Source of the DNA: Veillonella tobetsuensis
Lineage (GTDB): Bacteria; Bacillota; Negativicutes; Veillonellales; Veillonellaceae
Reading direction: 5' to 3'
DNA length: 64,000 nucleotides
NCBI RefSeq assembly: GCF_001078375.1
Contig: NZ_BBXI01000009.1
Coordinates: forward strand, 310,001-374,000
A program made the translations under genes and the position numbers. The notes beneath the pieces are model-generated. The model worked only from the letters and a program-made list of their open reading frames with translations, was not told where the DNA came from and ran no database searches. Positions 8,742-17,625 of this stretch are shown in pieces. Every line of letters starts with the position of its first letter. Within the stretch, counting starts at the first letter, position 1.

Positions 8742-9932
8742 ATGGCAGAAAAACATATGTTTTTTACTTCTGAATCCGTTACGGAAGGCCATCCAGATAA
8801 AATAGCAGATCAAATTTCTGATGCTGTTTTGGATGCGATTATTGAAAAAGATCCAAAAGCTCGTGTAGCTTGTGAAACACTTGTGACTACAGGTTTAGTC
8901 CATGTAGTAGGGGAAATCTCTACTAATACATATGTTGATATTTCTCGTATTGTACGTGACACAGTTCGTGAAATTGGTTATACACGTGCAAAATATGGTT
9001 TTGACTGCGATACTTGTGGTGTATTAGTTTCCATTGACGAACAATCTGCAGATATCGCTATGGGCGTAGATGAAGCATTAGAATCTAAAGATGGTAACAG
9101 CGAAATCAACGATAAAATCGGTGCTGGTGACCAAGGTATGATGTTTGGTTACGCAACTAATGAAACACCTGAATATATGCCTATGCCAATTTCTTTAGCT
9201 CATCGTTTATCTCGTCGTTTAGCTGAAGTTCGTAAAAATGGTACATTGACATATCTTCGTCCAGATGGCAAAACTCAAGTTACTGTAGAATATGTTGATA
9301 ATCAACCTAAACGTATTGATACGATTGTTATTTCTACACAACATAGCCCAGAAGTAACACAAGAGCAAATTAAAAATGATTTGAAACGCTATGTTATCGA
9401 CGCTGCACTTCCTGCAGAATTCATTGATGAAAATACTAAATTCTTCATTAATCCTACAGGTCGTTTCGTTATCGGTGGACCTCATGGTGACGCTGGTTTA
9501 ACAGGTCGTAAAATTATCGTAGATACTTATGGTGGTATGGCTCGTCATGGTGGTGGTGCTTTCTCTGGTAAGGATCCTTCTAAGGTTGACCGCTCTGCAG
9601 CCTATGCTGCTCGTTATGTAGCTAAAAATGTTGTAGCAGCAGGCTTAGCTGATAAATGCGAAGTACAAGTAGCGTATGCTATTGGTGTTGCAAAACCTGT
9701 ATCTATTTTAGTTGATACATTTGGTACCGCTAAAATTGAAGAAGAAAAAATTCAAGAATTAGTAAGTAAACATTTTGACTTGCGTCCAGCAGGTATCATT
9801 GAAATGCTAGACTTATTAAAACCTCATTATCGCAAAACTGCTGCGTATGGTCACTTTGGTAGAACTGATGTTGATCTTCCTTGGGAACATACTGATAAAG
9901 CTGATATTTTACGTCACGAAGCTGGTTTATAA
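8742..9932 (+). CDS. metK: S-adenosylmethionine synthetase
   Basis: MetK makes SAM from methionine and ATP. The 396-residue protein is full length. It shows [20 protein letters not shown] near the N-terminus, [12 protein letters not shown] at about 126-137 and [19 protein letters not shown] near 270-290, all signature stretches. An AGGAGGAA site precedes the ATG by about 5 bases. It is a single-gene unit under its SAM-I riboswitch and closed by a terminator. SAM from this enzyme feeds the many methyltransferases and radical SAM enzymes in the window. Confidence 0.98.
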   Translation: MAEKHMFFTSESVTEGHPDKIADQISDAVLDAIIEKDPKARVACETLVTTGLVHVVGEISTNTYVDISRIVRDTVREIGYTRAKYGFDCDTCGVLVSIDEQSADIAMGVDEALESKDGNSEINDKIGAGDQGMMFGYATNETPEYMPMPISLAHRLSRRLAEVRKNGTLTYLRPDGKTQVTVEYVDNQPKRIDTIVISTQHSPEVTQEQIKNDLKRYVIDAALPAEFIDENTKFFINPTGRFVIGGPHGDAGLTGRKIIVDTYGGMARHGGGAFSGKDPSKVDRSAAYAARYVAKNVVAAGLADKCEVQVAYAIGVAKPVSILVDTFGTAKIEEEKIQELVSKHFDLRPAGIIEMLDLLKPHYRKTAAYGHFGRTDVDLPWEHTDKADILRHEAGL

Positions 9933-9936
9933 TTTG

Positions 9937-9972
9937 AAAGACTTAGTAGCCTTGGCTACTAAGTCTTTTTTT
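9937..9972 (+). terminator. Intrinsic terminator after metK
   Basis: A 14-bp perfect stem, AAAGACTTAGTAGC (9937-9950) with GCTACTAAGTCTTT (9955-9968), has a CTTG loop and runs into a T tract. Confidence 0.92.
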
Positions 9973-10020
9973 TATTCCTTTATCATATGATATAATAATT
10001 AGATTAGAGGAGGTGAACTA

Positions 10021-12204
10021 ATGCGCGTAGCAAGTATTATTATAAATAGACCTGCAAAACAATTACATAAACCATTAAGCTATTTATTGCCTGAGAAATT
10101 TGGCGATGTAAAAGCAGGAACTCGTGTATTAGTTCCCTTAGGTGGTAGCCGTGAAGAAGGTATACTCATTGGTTATGAAGAGTTACTAGAAAAACCAAAT
10201 TATACTTTACGTTCTATCATAGATATTCTCGATAGCGATCCTTGGTTTACTTCAGAGATGATGGATACGGCTAAACAAATTAGTAAGTATTTCTTATGCT
10301 CTTTTGGAGATGCATTGCGATTATTTACAGTTCATAAAACATTAAAATCTTATGATGCACCTAAAGAAGAATGGTTAGTTGTTACAGCTGAATTTAATAT
10401 TGATCAAGTGAGTCCTAAAAAACGTAAACAACGGGAACTAGCTACTTATTTAATTGAGGTCGGTGGTGCTCCAAAATCTTTGTTAAGAGCAAAAGGCTTT
10501 TCCTATATGGTTATTAAACAAATAGGTGAAGAGAAGGGGATTCACATTGAAAAACGTTTTAAAGATACAAAAACTACTTTTACAGAACTCCTTAGTGGTG
10601 AGGAGAGTATTCCCTTAACAGATGCACAGATGACTGTATATGAACCAATTAAGAAAACTATAGATCTTGAACAGCATGAAACATTTCTGTTACATGGTGT
10701 AACAGGTAGTGGTAAGACACAGCTTTATTTGAAAGCAGCAGCTCGTTGCATCGGTAAAGGCAAAACCGCTATTATTCTTGTTCCAGAAATCATATTAACA
10801 GATCAAATTGTTCGAAGATTTGTATCTACCTTTGGGGATGAGGTCGTAGTATTTCATAGTAAATTAACGATTAGTGAGAGAAATAATAATTGGGAGCGTA
10901 TACGAAGAAAAGATAGTCATATCATAATCGGTGCTCGTTCAGCTGTGTTTGCACCGGCTGAAGATATTGGACTCATCGTACTAGATGAAGAGCATGATAC
11001 ATCGTATAAGCAAGAGGATATGATTAGATATAATGCTAAGAATGTTGCATTATGGCGTGGCAAAGCCCACAATTGTGCAGTTCTTTTGGGTTCCGCTACA
11101 CCATCCATAACTTCGTATTACAAAGCTTCAGAAGGTGAATATAAATTATTAGAATTACCTAATCGTATATTTGATCAACCTATGCCTCGTGTTCAAATAG
11201 TGGATATGAAGGAAGAAATGATACGTGGTAATTATTCTGTGTTTTCTGATGCTATGATGGAGTTGATTCAATGTACGCTCGCTGATGGAAACCAAATGAT
11301 TATTCTTTTGAATCGTCGTGGTTATAGTACCTTTGTTATGTGCCGAGATTGTGGTGAAACTATTATGTGTCCCCATTGTGAGGTGGCGATGGTGTATCAT
11401 CAGGCAGGCGAAGAACTACGATGTCACTATTGTGAGCATCATGAACCAATCCCTACCATATGCCCCAACTGTCATAGCAAAAGAATTAAATTTTTTGGTT
11501 CTGGCACACAGAAGGTAGAGGAAGAATTGCGTCGTCATTTTAAATCGGCTCGCATTGCTCGTCTTGACCAAGATGTAACTAAACATAAAGATGTGGGTGA
11601 AGAGATTTTACAAGATTTCAGAAATCATAAATACGATATTTTATTGGGCACTCAAATGGTTTCTAAGGGGCATGATTTCAAGGATGTTACAGCTGTTGGG
11701 ATTTTGACGGCTGATTCAGTCCTAAATATTCCAGTCTATTCGGCATCAGAACGTGCGTTTGATTTACTGACTCAAACATCAGGTCGTGCTGGTCGTGGTG
11801 ATAAGTCAGGTACCGTTGTGATACAAACGTATAATCCTTTAAATTATGCTATAATAAAGAGTAAGGCTCATGATTATTTGGGCTTTTACAATGAAGAAAT
11901 AGAAAATCGTAGGGCCTTAGGTTATCCACCATTTCGCGAGATGATTTATATGGTCGTAAGACATGTAAAGGAAGATATGGCTGAAAATATAGCTCAAAAG
12001 ATTGTAGATGAGTTAGAGCAACATTTTCAATCACAACCGATTGACTTTAATGGTCCCTATGAAGCTGGCATAAAAAAAATACGCGATATGTATCGTTTGT
12101 CGATTATGATTCGCGGTGAAGATTTAGATGCTGTGAAAGATTATATTTATAATTCTTGGATTTTTACACAAGAGGGCTTACTCATAGATGTAGACCCCAT
12201 TTAA
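10021..12204 (+). CDS. priA: Primosomal replication-restart helicase PriA
   Basis: PriA recognises stalled replication forks and reloads the replicative helicase. The 727-residue protein has an N-terminal DNA-binding domain (MRVASIIINRPAKQLHKPLSYL). Walker A GVTGSGKTQ lies near 226-234 and the DEEH box near 322. Between about 441 and 490 there are paired cysteines (CRDCGETIMCPHC, CHYCEHH, CPNCH) that bind two zinc ions within the helicase core. A TATAAT at 9991-9996 and the GGAGGTG site at 10009-10015 precede it. It heads the priA-def-fmt cluster, with 12 bases to def. Confidence 0.97.
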   Translation: MRVASIIINRPAKQLHKPLSYLLPEKFGDVKAGTRVLVPLGGSREEGILIGYEELLEKPNYTLRSIIDILDSDPWFTSEMMDTAKQISKYFLCSFGDALRLFTVHKTLKSYDAPKEEWLVVTAEFNIDQVSPKKRKQRELATYLIEVGGAPKSLLRAKGFSYMVIKQIGEEKGIHIEKRFKDTKTTFTELLSGEESIPLTDAQMTVYEPIKKTIDLEQHETFLLHGVTGSGKTQLYLKAAARCIGKGKTAIILVPEIILTDQIVRRFVSTFGDEVVVFHSKLTISERNNNWERIRRKDSHIIIGARSAVFAPAEDIGLIVLDEEHDTSYKQEDMIRYNAKNVALWRGKAHNCAVLLGSATPSITSYYKASEGEYKLLELPNRIFDQPMPRVQIVDMKEEMIRGNYSVFSDAMMELIQCTLADGNQMIILLNRRGYSTFVMCRDCGETIMCPHCEVAMVYHQAGEELRCHYCEHHEPIPTICPNCHSKRIKFFGSGTQKVEEELRRHFKSARIARLDQDVTKHKDVGEEILQDFRNHKYDILLGTQMVSKGHDFKDVTAVGILTADSVLNIPVYSASERAFDLLTQTSGRAGRGDKSGTVVIQTYNPLNYAIIKSKAHDYLGFYNEEIENRRALGYPPFREMIYMVVRHVKEDMAENIAQKIVDELEQHFQSQPIDFNGPYEAGIKKIRDMYRLSIMIRGEDLDAVKDYIYNSWIFTQEGLLIDVDPI

Positions 12205-12216
12205 TAAGAGGAATAA

Positions 12217-12705
12217 ATGGCAGTACTTGAAGTAGTAAAAGCAGGTCATCCAGTTTTAAAAGAGGTGGCTGAACCTGTAGAACATGTAAATAAAAAATTA
12301 CGTACACTAATTGAAGATATGGCAGATACCATGTATGAAACTGAAGGTGTTGGATTAGCAGCGCCTCAAGTTAATGTATCTAAGCGAATTATTGTTGTTG
12401 ATGACCATGCTGGTAGTGGTTTAATAGCTCTTATCAATCCTGAAATCACTCATGGTGAAGGTTCTCAAATCGGCTTAGAAGGCTGTTTGAGTGTTCCTGG
12501 ATATTTTGGTGATGTAGAGCGTTATGAAAAGGTAACTGTAAAGGGGATTGATCCTCATAATAAGAAAGTTACTATCAAAGCTGAAGGGTTTTTGGCGAGA
12601 ATTTTTCAACATGAAATAGACCATTTAGAGGGCCATTTGTTTATTGAAAAAGCAACAAATTTACGCCGTATTACAGATCATCCGGAGGAGAAGGAAATTG
12701 TCTAA
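12217..12705 (+). CDS. def: Peptide deformylase
   Basis: Removes the formyl group from the initiator methionine of new proteins. All three family motifs are present: GVGLAAPQ at 44-51, EGCLSVPG with metal ligand Cys90, and QHEIDHLEGH with ligands His132 and His136 and the catalytic Glu. Length is 162 residues. A possible AAGAGGAA site precedes the ATG. Its 3' end overlaps the fmt start by 8 bases, pairing the enzymes that remove and add the formyl group. Confidence 0.97.
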   Translation: MAVLEVVKAGHPVLKEVAEPVEHVNKKLRTLIEDMADTMYETEGVGLAAPQVNVSKRIIVVDDHAGSGLIALINPEITHGEGSQIGLEGCLSVPGYFGDVERYEKVTVKGIDPHNKKVTIKAEGFLARIFQHEIDHLEGHLFIEKATNLRRITDHPEEKEIV

Positions 12706-13705
12706 TTATAAGCCGTTACGCATTGTATTTATGGGCACTCCAGATTTCTCAGTACCTACATTACAAGCATTAGTTGAAGCAGGGCATTCTATTGTAGGTG
12801 TGTACTGTCAACCTGATAAACAAAAAGGTAGAGGCAAACAAATTCAAATGCCCCCTGTAAAAGAGGCGGCATTATCTTTAGATTTGCCTATTTATCAGCC
12901 TGTAACGCTTCGTGAGGAAACTGTACAAGAGGAATTAATGGCTCTTGCTCCAGATGTTATCGTTGTTATTGCTTATGGAAAGATTTTACCACCATGGCTA
13001 ATTCGTTTGCCTAAATACGGCTGTGTTAATATCCATGCATCTATTTTACCTAAATATAGAGGTGCTGCGCCTATTCATTATGCAATTTTAAATGGTGACA
13101 CTAAAACGGGGGTTACTATTATGCATATGGATGATGGTTTAGACACCGGTGATATTATCGATATTGCAGAAATAGATATTCTTCCAGATGAGACGACGGG
13201 CGCTTTATTTAATCGTATTGCTGAATTGGGGGCCCGTACAATTTCTCCTGTTTTAGATAAATGGGTGAATGGTGAGATTATATCAATGCCTCAAGATGAT
13301 AGTCTTGCTAGCCATACCTCTAAAATTACAAAAGAGATGGGACTTATCGATTGGTATCAACCAGCAGATAAGATTGTTAATTTAATTCACGGCTTAAATC
13401 CTGCCCCTGGGTGTTATACATATTTACAGGGGAAACGTTTAAAGGTTTGGCGTGCTCAAAAGGTGATTGTTGAGTCTGTAAATGCAAATGAGGCTATTGT
13501 TTCTATAAATAATAATCAGCTTACTGTAGATGTTGCCAAGCCTGGTACTATTGTTCATACAACGAAAGGTCTTGTCGTTTCAACTGGTGAACAAGGTTAT
13601 ATTCTGCTTATAGAGGTACAACCAGAAAATAAAAAACGCATAAGTGGGCAAGATTTTATTAATGGTCACCAAATTAAAGGTGGTATTGCATTTGATGAAG
13701 TGTAA
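12698..13705 (+). CDS. fmt: Methionyl-tRNA formyltransferase
   Basis: Fmt formylates initiator Met-tRNA using 10-formyltetrahydrofolate. The start is TTG 12698, chosen because GGAGGAGAAGG at 12683-12693 is well placed and the protein then begins just before RIVFMGTPDFSVP. It has 335 residues. The catalytic region holds NIHASILPKYRGAAPI and the C-terminal domain runs from about 205. It overlaps def by 8 bases and the next gene by about 11, indicating coupled translation. Confidence 0.95.
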   Translation: MSNYKPLRIVFMGTPDFSVPTLQALVEAGHSIVGVYCQPDKQKGRGKQIQMPPVKEAALSLDLPIYQPVTLREETVQEELMALAPDVIVVIAYGKILPPWLIRLPKYGCVNIHASILPKYRGAAPIHYAILNGDTKTGVTIMHMDDGLDTGDIIDIAEIDILPDETTGALFNRIAELGARTISPVLDKWVNGEIISMPQDDSLASHTSKITKEMGLIDWYQPADKIVNLIHGLNPAPGCYTYLQGKRLKVWRAQKVIVESVNANEAIVSINNNQLTVDVAKPGTIVHTTKGLVVSTGEQGYILLIEVQPENKKRISGQDFINGHQIKGGIAFDEV

Positions 13706-14486
13706 TGAATCTTATAAAACATATCCATTATATTTAAAGCTATCTGCCCTGTCTTGTATGGCAATAACCTTAATCATGAGCTTTACTATGTATATAGTGT
13801 GGCCTGGTTTAGAACAGATATCTTATACCTTAGCTTTGGTGAGTGAAATCATTGGGGGAATCATAATTTTAATCGTCTGGTTCCTATGGTTTCTTCTAGC
13901 TATTGCATCAGCAGGGGCTACATATATTCATCCTATATTATTACGTATTGCAAATCGTTTTATATATTTACTTTTTCCAGTATCCTTGGGATTAGGAAGG
14001 GTTTTTATAGGTATAAAAAAAGATGAATTGCGTCAATCCATGATTGATTTGATTAATCATTTAGTAGGCATGAAATTATATAAGGTATGTCCCGAGCGAA
14101 TTCTTCTGTTAACACCTCACTGTTTACAAGAAAATACATGTATTCACAAGGTGACACATGATGTATATAATTGTAAACAATGTGGCCGTTGTCAGGTGGG
14201 AGGCCTATTAGGAATAGCAAAGGAATATGGTTGTCAATTTATTGTCGTTACTGGCGGTACATTAGCTCGTATGAAGGTTAAAGAAGCTAAGCCAAAGGCT
14301 ATTATTGCTATAGCATGTGAACGGGATCTTGCCAGCGGCATGGCTGATGTATTTCCGATTCCTGTCATTGGCGTATTAAATCAGCGACCTAACGGGCCTT
14401 GTTGTAATACTACTGTCGATATTAATAAGGTGCGAGAGGCTGTAGAATTATTGATTGATAAGGATACTTATGAACGAAATTGCTAA
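13695..14486 (+). CDS. DUF116 domain-containing membrane protein
   Basis: A 263-residue protein of unknown function. Two hydrophobic segments lie near residues 15-35 and 45-70, with a possible third at 80-100. A soluble cysteine-rich part follows. Cysteines occur in CPERILLLTPHCLQENTC, in CKQCGRCQ, and in GPCCNTT near the end, suggesting a metal or Fe-S site. DUF116 proteins commonly lie between fmt and rsmB in anaerobic Firmicutes, as here. The start is ATG 13695, overlapping fmt; the site AAAGGTGG lies about 10 bases before it. The gene also overlaps rsmB. Confidence 0.8.
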   Translation: MKCNESYKTYPLYLKLSALSCMAITLIMSFTMYIVWPGLEQISYTLALVSEIIGGIIILIVWFLWFLLAIASAGATYIHPILLRIANRFIYLLFPVSLGLGRVFIGIKKDELRQSMIDLINHLVGMKLYKVCPERILLLTPHCLQENTCIHKVTHDVYNCKQCGRCQVGGLLGIAKEYGCQFIVVTGGTLARMKVKEAKPKAIIAIACERDLASGMADVFPIPVIGVLNQRPNGPCCNTTVDINKVREAVELLIDKDTYERNC

Positions 14487-15828
14487 GAATGGACAAAAAC
14501 AAAATATACGATTATTGGCGGTAAAGGCATTATCTGATATCAATCGAAATGGTGCTTATGCTAATATAACTTTACAGGACTATATTTCTAAACATAATTT
14601 AGCCGATTTAGATAGACGTTTCTTTACTGAACTTGTATATGGTGTGGTACGAAGACGTAATTATTTAGATGCTATTATTGTGCATTTTGCTAAACGACCT
14701 TTGAAGAAATTATCTTCTATGGTTGTAGAGATTTTGCGTCTAGGTATTTATCAAATTATTTATATGGATAAAGTTCCTGAAAGTGCAGCTGTTAATGAAT
14801 CAGTCAAACTAGCTAAAAAATTAACTCGTGGCTTATCGGGTTTTGTGAATGCTATTTTGAGGTCTGTTATACGGGAACAAGATAGCATTGGTGTCGAGGA
14901 TTTAGCATCAAATGATATAGAGGTAATATCTTTTATTTATAATATTCCTTTATGGCTTATCGATTTATGGATGAGTGAGTTTGGTCGTGATAAGACAGAG
15001 AGTTTATGTGCATGGTTTAATCAACAGCCTAAATTGACTGCACGAATTAATACAATTCTTATAGATATTCCTCAATGTTTAACTTTATTAAAAGAACAAG
15101 GCTGGGATGTTTCGCAGGATAGTAATTACAAGGATATTATTTATATAAATAGCCATCGCGGTAGTCTTGAAAAATCTGATGCAGTTATAAAAGGTTATAT
15201 AACTTTCATGGATAAGGCCTCTATGTTGGTAGCACGATTAGTTAATCCTCAGCCTGGTGAACGTGTATTAGACTGTTGTGCTGCTCCTGGTGGGAAATCA
15301 ATGTATATGGCAGCCTTAATGGATAATACGGGCTCATTGATGAGTTGTGACATACATGAGCATAAGATTGCTCTAATGGAGTCGAATGCTCAACGATTAG
15401 GTATTTCTATTGTTCAAACTAAGGTTCAAGATGCTACTGAATTACCATCTGCATGGAAATCGTACTTTGATCGAGTATTGGTTGATGTCCCTTGTTCTGG
15501 TCTAGGTATATTACAAAAGAAACTTGATATGCGTTGGCGCAAGGATGAATCTACTCTTTCAGAATTACCGCCATTACAATTGGCAATTTTAGAACGAGCA
15601 GCAATGACTGTTAAAGAAAAGGGATATTTAGTATATTCCACTTGTACGCTAAACTACAAGGAAAATGAAGATGTAGTTGAAGCATTTTTACAAAAGCATA
15701 AAGAATTTTCCATAGTCCCTGTAGGTACTGATTTTCCACTAAAGTCAAATAATGGTATGATTACAACATATCCACCTACAGATGATATGGATGGTTTCTT
15801 TATGGTTAAAATGCAACGTATATCTTAA
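14470..15828 (+). CDS. rsmB: 16S rRNA (cytosine967-C5)-methyltransferase RsmB
   Basis: RsmB methylates C967 of 16S rRNA. The N-terminal NusB-like domain (about 1-140) includes DRRFFTELVYGVVRRRNYLD. The methyltransferase domain has the SAM loop DCCAAPGGKS near 273, the catalytic motif DVPCSGLGIL and the second conserved cysteine in YSTCTLNYKENE. It has 452 residues. The start is ATG 14470, preceded by AAGGA and overlapping the DUF116 gene by 17 bases. Confidence 0.96.
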   Translation: MNEIAKNGQKQNIRLLAVKALSDINRNGAYANITLQDYISKHNLADLDRRFFTELVYGVVRRRNYLDAIIVHFAKRPLKKLSSMVVEILRLGIYQIIYMDKVPESAAVNESVKLAKKLTRGLSGFVNAILRSVIREQDSIGVEDLASNDIEVISFIYNIPLWLIDLWMSEFGRDKTESLCAWFNQQPKLTARINTILIDIPQCLTLLKEQGWDVSQDSNYKDIIYINSHRGSLEKSDAVIKGYITFMDKASMLVARLVNPQPGERVLDCCAAPGGKSMYMAALMDNTGSLMSCDIHEHKIALMESNAQRLGISIVQTKVQDATELPSAWKSYFDRVLVDVPCSGLGILQKKLDMRWRKDESTLSELPPLQLAILERAAMTVKEKGYLVYSTCTLNYKENEDVVEAFLQKHKEFSIVPVGTDFPLKSNNGMITTYPPTDDMDGFFMVKMQRIS

Positions 15829-15858
15829 CTAAGTAGTTATCAGTAAATGGGAGAACTC

Positions 15859-16905
15859 ATGATTGAATTATTAGGTAAATCCTTAGTTGAATTGCAATCG
15901 TTATTTGAAGAACATAAGATTCAAAAATTCCGAGCTAAGCAATTAATAGATTACATATATCATCGACATATTTTTGTCTTTCAAGATATGACACAATTCC
16001 CTAAGATGTTAAGAGATTGGTTGGACGCGAACTGCATAATATCGATTCCAAAGATTGTTACACAATCTATTTCACCAGATGGCAAAACTCAAAAGTTATT
16101 ATTAGAACTTATTGATCATAGTCGAATTGAAGCGGTGTTGATGGAGCAACATTATGGTAATTCTGTATGTGTTTCATCTCAAGTTGGCTGTGCGATGGGC
16201 TGTGTTTTTTGTGCTTCTACACAGGGTGGATTATTTAGAGATTTAACTGTTGCTGAAATTGTAGGACAAGTTGTTCTTTTTAGTGCCTTAAAGCAGAAGG
16301 ACATCCATTCTTTAGTCGTTATGGGGGCTGGTGAACCGCTACAAAACTATGATAATGTATTACAAGCATTGAAGCTTATTCACGACCCTATTACATTTGA
16401 TATTAGTTATAGAAAAATGACGATTTCCACGTGTGGATGGGTTCCTAATATATATAAATTGGCCGATGAGGATCTTCCAATTACATTGGCATTATCGCTA
16501 CATGCTACAACAGATGAAACACGTCGTAAGATTATGCCTGTTGGATCTCGTTATAAGTTAGATGAGGTATTAGAGGCTGTAAAATATTATTATGAGAAAA
16601 CACAACGACGTATTACTTTTGAATATATTTTAATAGATTCAATTAATGTGTCATTAGAGGAAGCTCATGAATTAGGAAAAATTGGTAAAGAATTCCCTAA
16701 TTGTCATGTAAACCTAATTCCTGTAAATGGTAATGAGCATATTAATTTATATAAACCTTCTAGTAAACATATGAACATATTTAAGGATATCATCGCCTCC
16801 TATGGTGTTTCTGTTACAATTCGTAAAGAAATGGGGGATGCTATTCAAGCCGCATGTGGGCAGTTAAAGGCAGCTCATGGACGGAAAGAGGAGATTCATG
16901 AATAA
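15859..16905 (+). CDS. rlmN: 23S rRNA/tRNA adenine-C2 methyltransferase RlmN
   Basis: A radical SAM enzyme that methylates C2 of A2503 in 23S rRNA and A37 in some tRNAs. The Fe-S cluster ligands form Cys111-x3-Cys115-x2-Cys118 in GCAMGCVFCAS. The conserved MGAGEPLQNYDNV follows. Length is 348 residues from ATG 15859, which has GGGAG five bases upstream; an ATG four codons earlier is possible but lacks a site. Its end overlaps the PP2C gene by 8 bases, the usual rlmN-prpC-prkC order. Confidence 0.95.
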   Translation: MIELLGKSLVELQSLFEEHKIQKFRAKQLIDYIYHRHIFVFQDMTQFPKMLRDWLDANCIISIPKIVTQSISPDGKTQKLLLELIDHSRIEAVLMEQHYGNSVCVSSQVGCAMGCVFCASTQGGLFRDLTVAEIVGQVVLFSALKQKDIHSLVVMGAGEPLQNYDNVLQALKLIHDPITFDISYRKMTISTCGWVPNIYKLADEDLPITLALSLHATTDETRRKIMPVGSRYKLDEVLEAVKYYYEKTQRRITFEYILIDSINVSLEEAHELGKIGKEFPNCHVNLIPVNGNEHINLYKPSSKHMNIFKDIIASYGVSVTIRKEMGDAIQAACGQLKAAHGRKEEIHE

Positions 16906-17599
16906 TATCGTAGGTTTAAGTAAAATAGGATTAGTTAGAAAGCAGAATGAAGATCGCTTTTTTATTAGCGATAATATTTGTGCTGTTACCGATGGTATGG
17001 GTGGATATAGAGGCGGAGAAATTGCCAGCACCTATGCTGTTGATGAAATAAAAGAATATTTACAATCTATATCAACCATTGATGAATTATCCTTGGTGGA
17101 TGCTATATTGCATGCGAATACTCGCATAGTCAATCGCGTAGCTCGTGAGGAACGTCTCAGTGGAATGGGCACTACTGCTGTTGTAGTGGCTAAGGTAGAT
17201 GATAAACTATTATGGGCTAGTGTTGGCGACAGTAGACTCTATATTTTTAGAAATGATGAACTAACTCAAATTACTACTGATCATTCTATGGTGCAACAAC
17301 TATTAGAAGCCGGAGAAATTACAAAAGAAGAGATGTTTAAGCATCCTCAACGTAATTTACTTACTAGAGCAGTTGGTGTTGAAGAAGATTTACAAGTCGA
17401 TAGTGGTACATTATCCGTAAAATCTGGAGACCGCATTTTATTATGTACTGATGGTTTATCTGGGTATATTAGTGATGAGAGAATACGTCAGGTATTACAT
17501 GATATTGAAGATAATACAGAAGTATTGGATGCATTGATTGATGATGTATATAATGCAGGTGCCGGAGATAATGTTACTATTATCGTAGGTACTATCTAA
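16898..17599 (+). CDS. prpC: PP2C-family Ser/Thr protein phosphatase (PrpC/Stp)
   Basis: Metal-dependent phosphatase that reverses phosphorylation by the partner kinase encoded next. Motifs in order: VRKQNEDRF near residue 14, VTDGMGGYRGGEIAS near 35, SVGDSRLY near 110, CTDGLSGYI near 185 and GAGDNVTIIV at the C-terminus. These supply the aspartates for the two-metal site. It has 233 residues from ATG 16898, preceded by AGAGGAG. The gene overlaps rlmN and sits 26 bases before the kinase. Confidence 0.95.
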   Translation: MNNIVGLSKIGLVRKQNEDRFFISDNICAVTDGMGGYRGGEIASTYAVDEIKEYLQSISTIDELSLVDAILHANTRIVNRVAREERLSGMGTTAVVVAKVDDKLLWASVGDSRLYIFRNDELTQITTDHSMVQQLLEAGEITKEEMFKHPQRNLLTRAVGVEEDLQVDSGTLSVKSGDRILLCTDGLSGYISDERIRQVLHDIEDNTEVLDALIDDVYNAGAGDNVTIIVGTI

Positions 17600-17625
17600 C
17601 TTAGATATGGAGAGTTATAAATATT

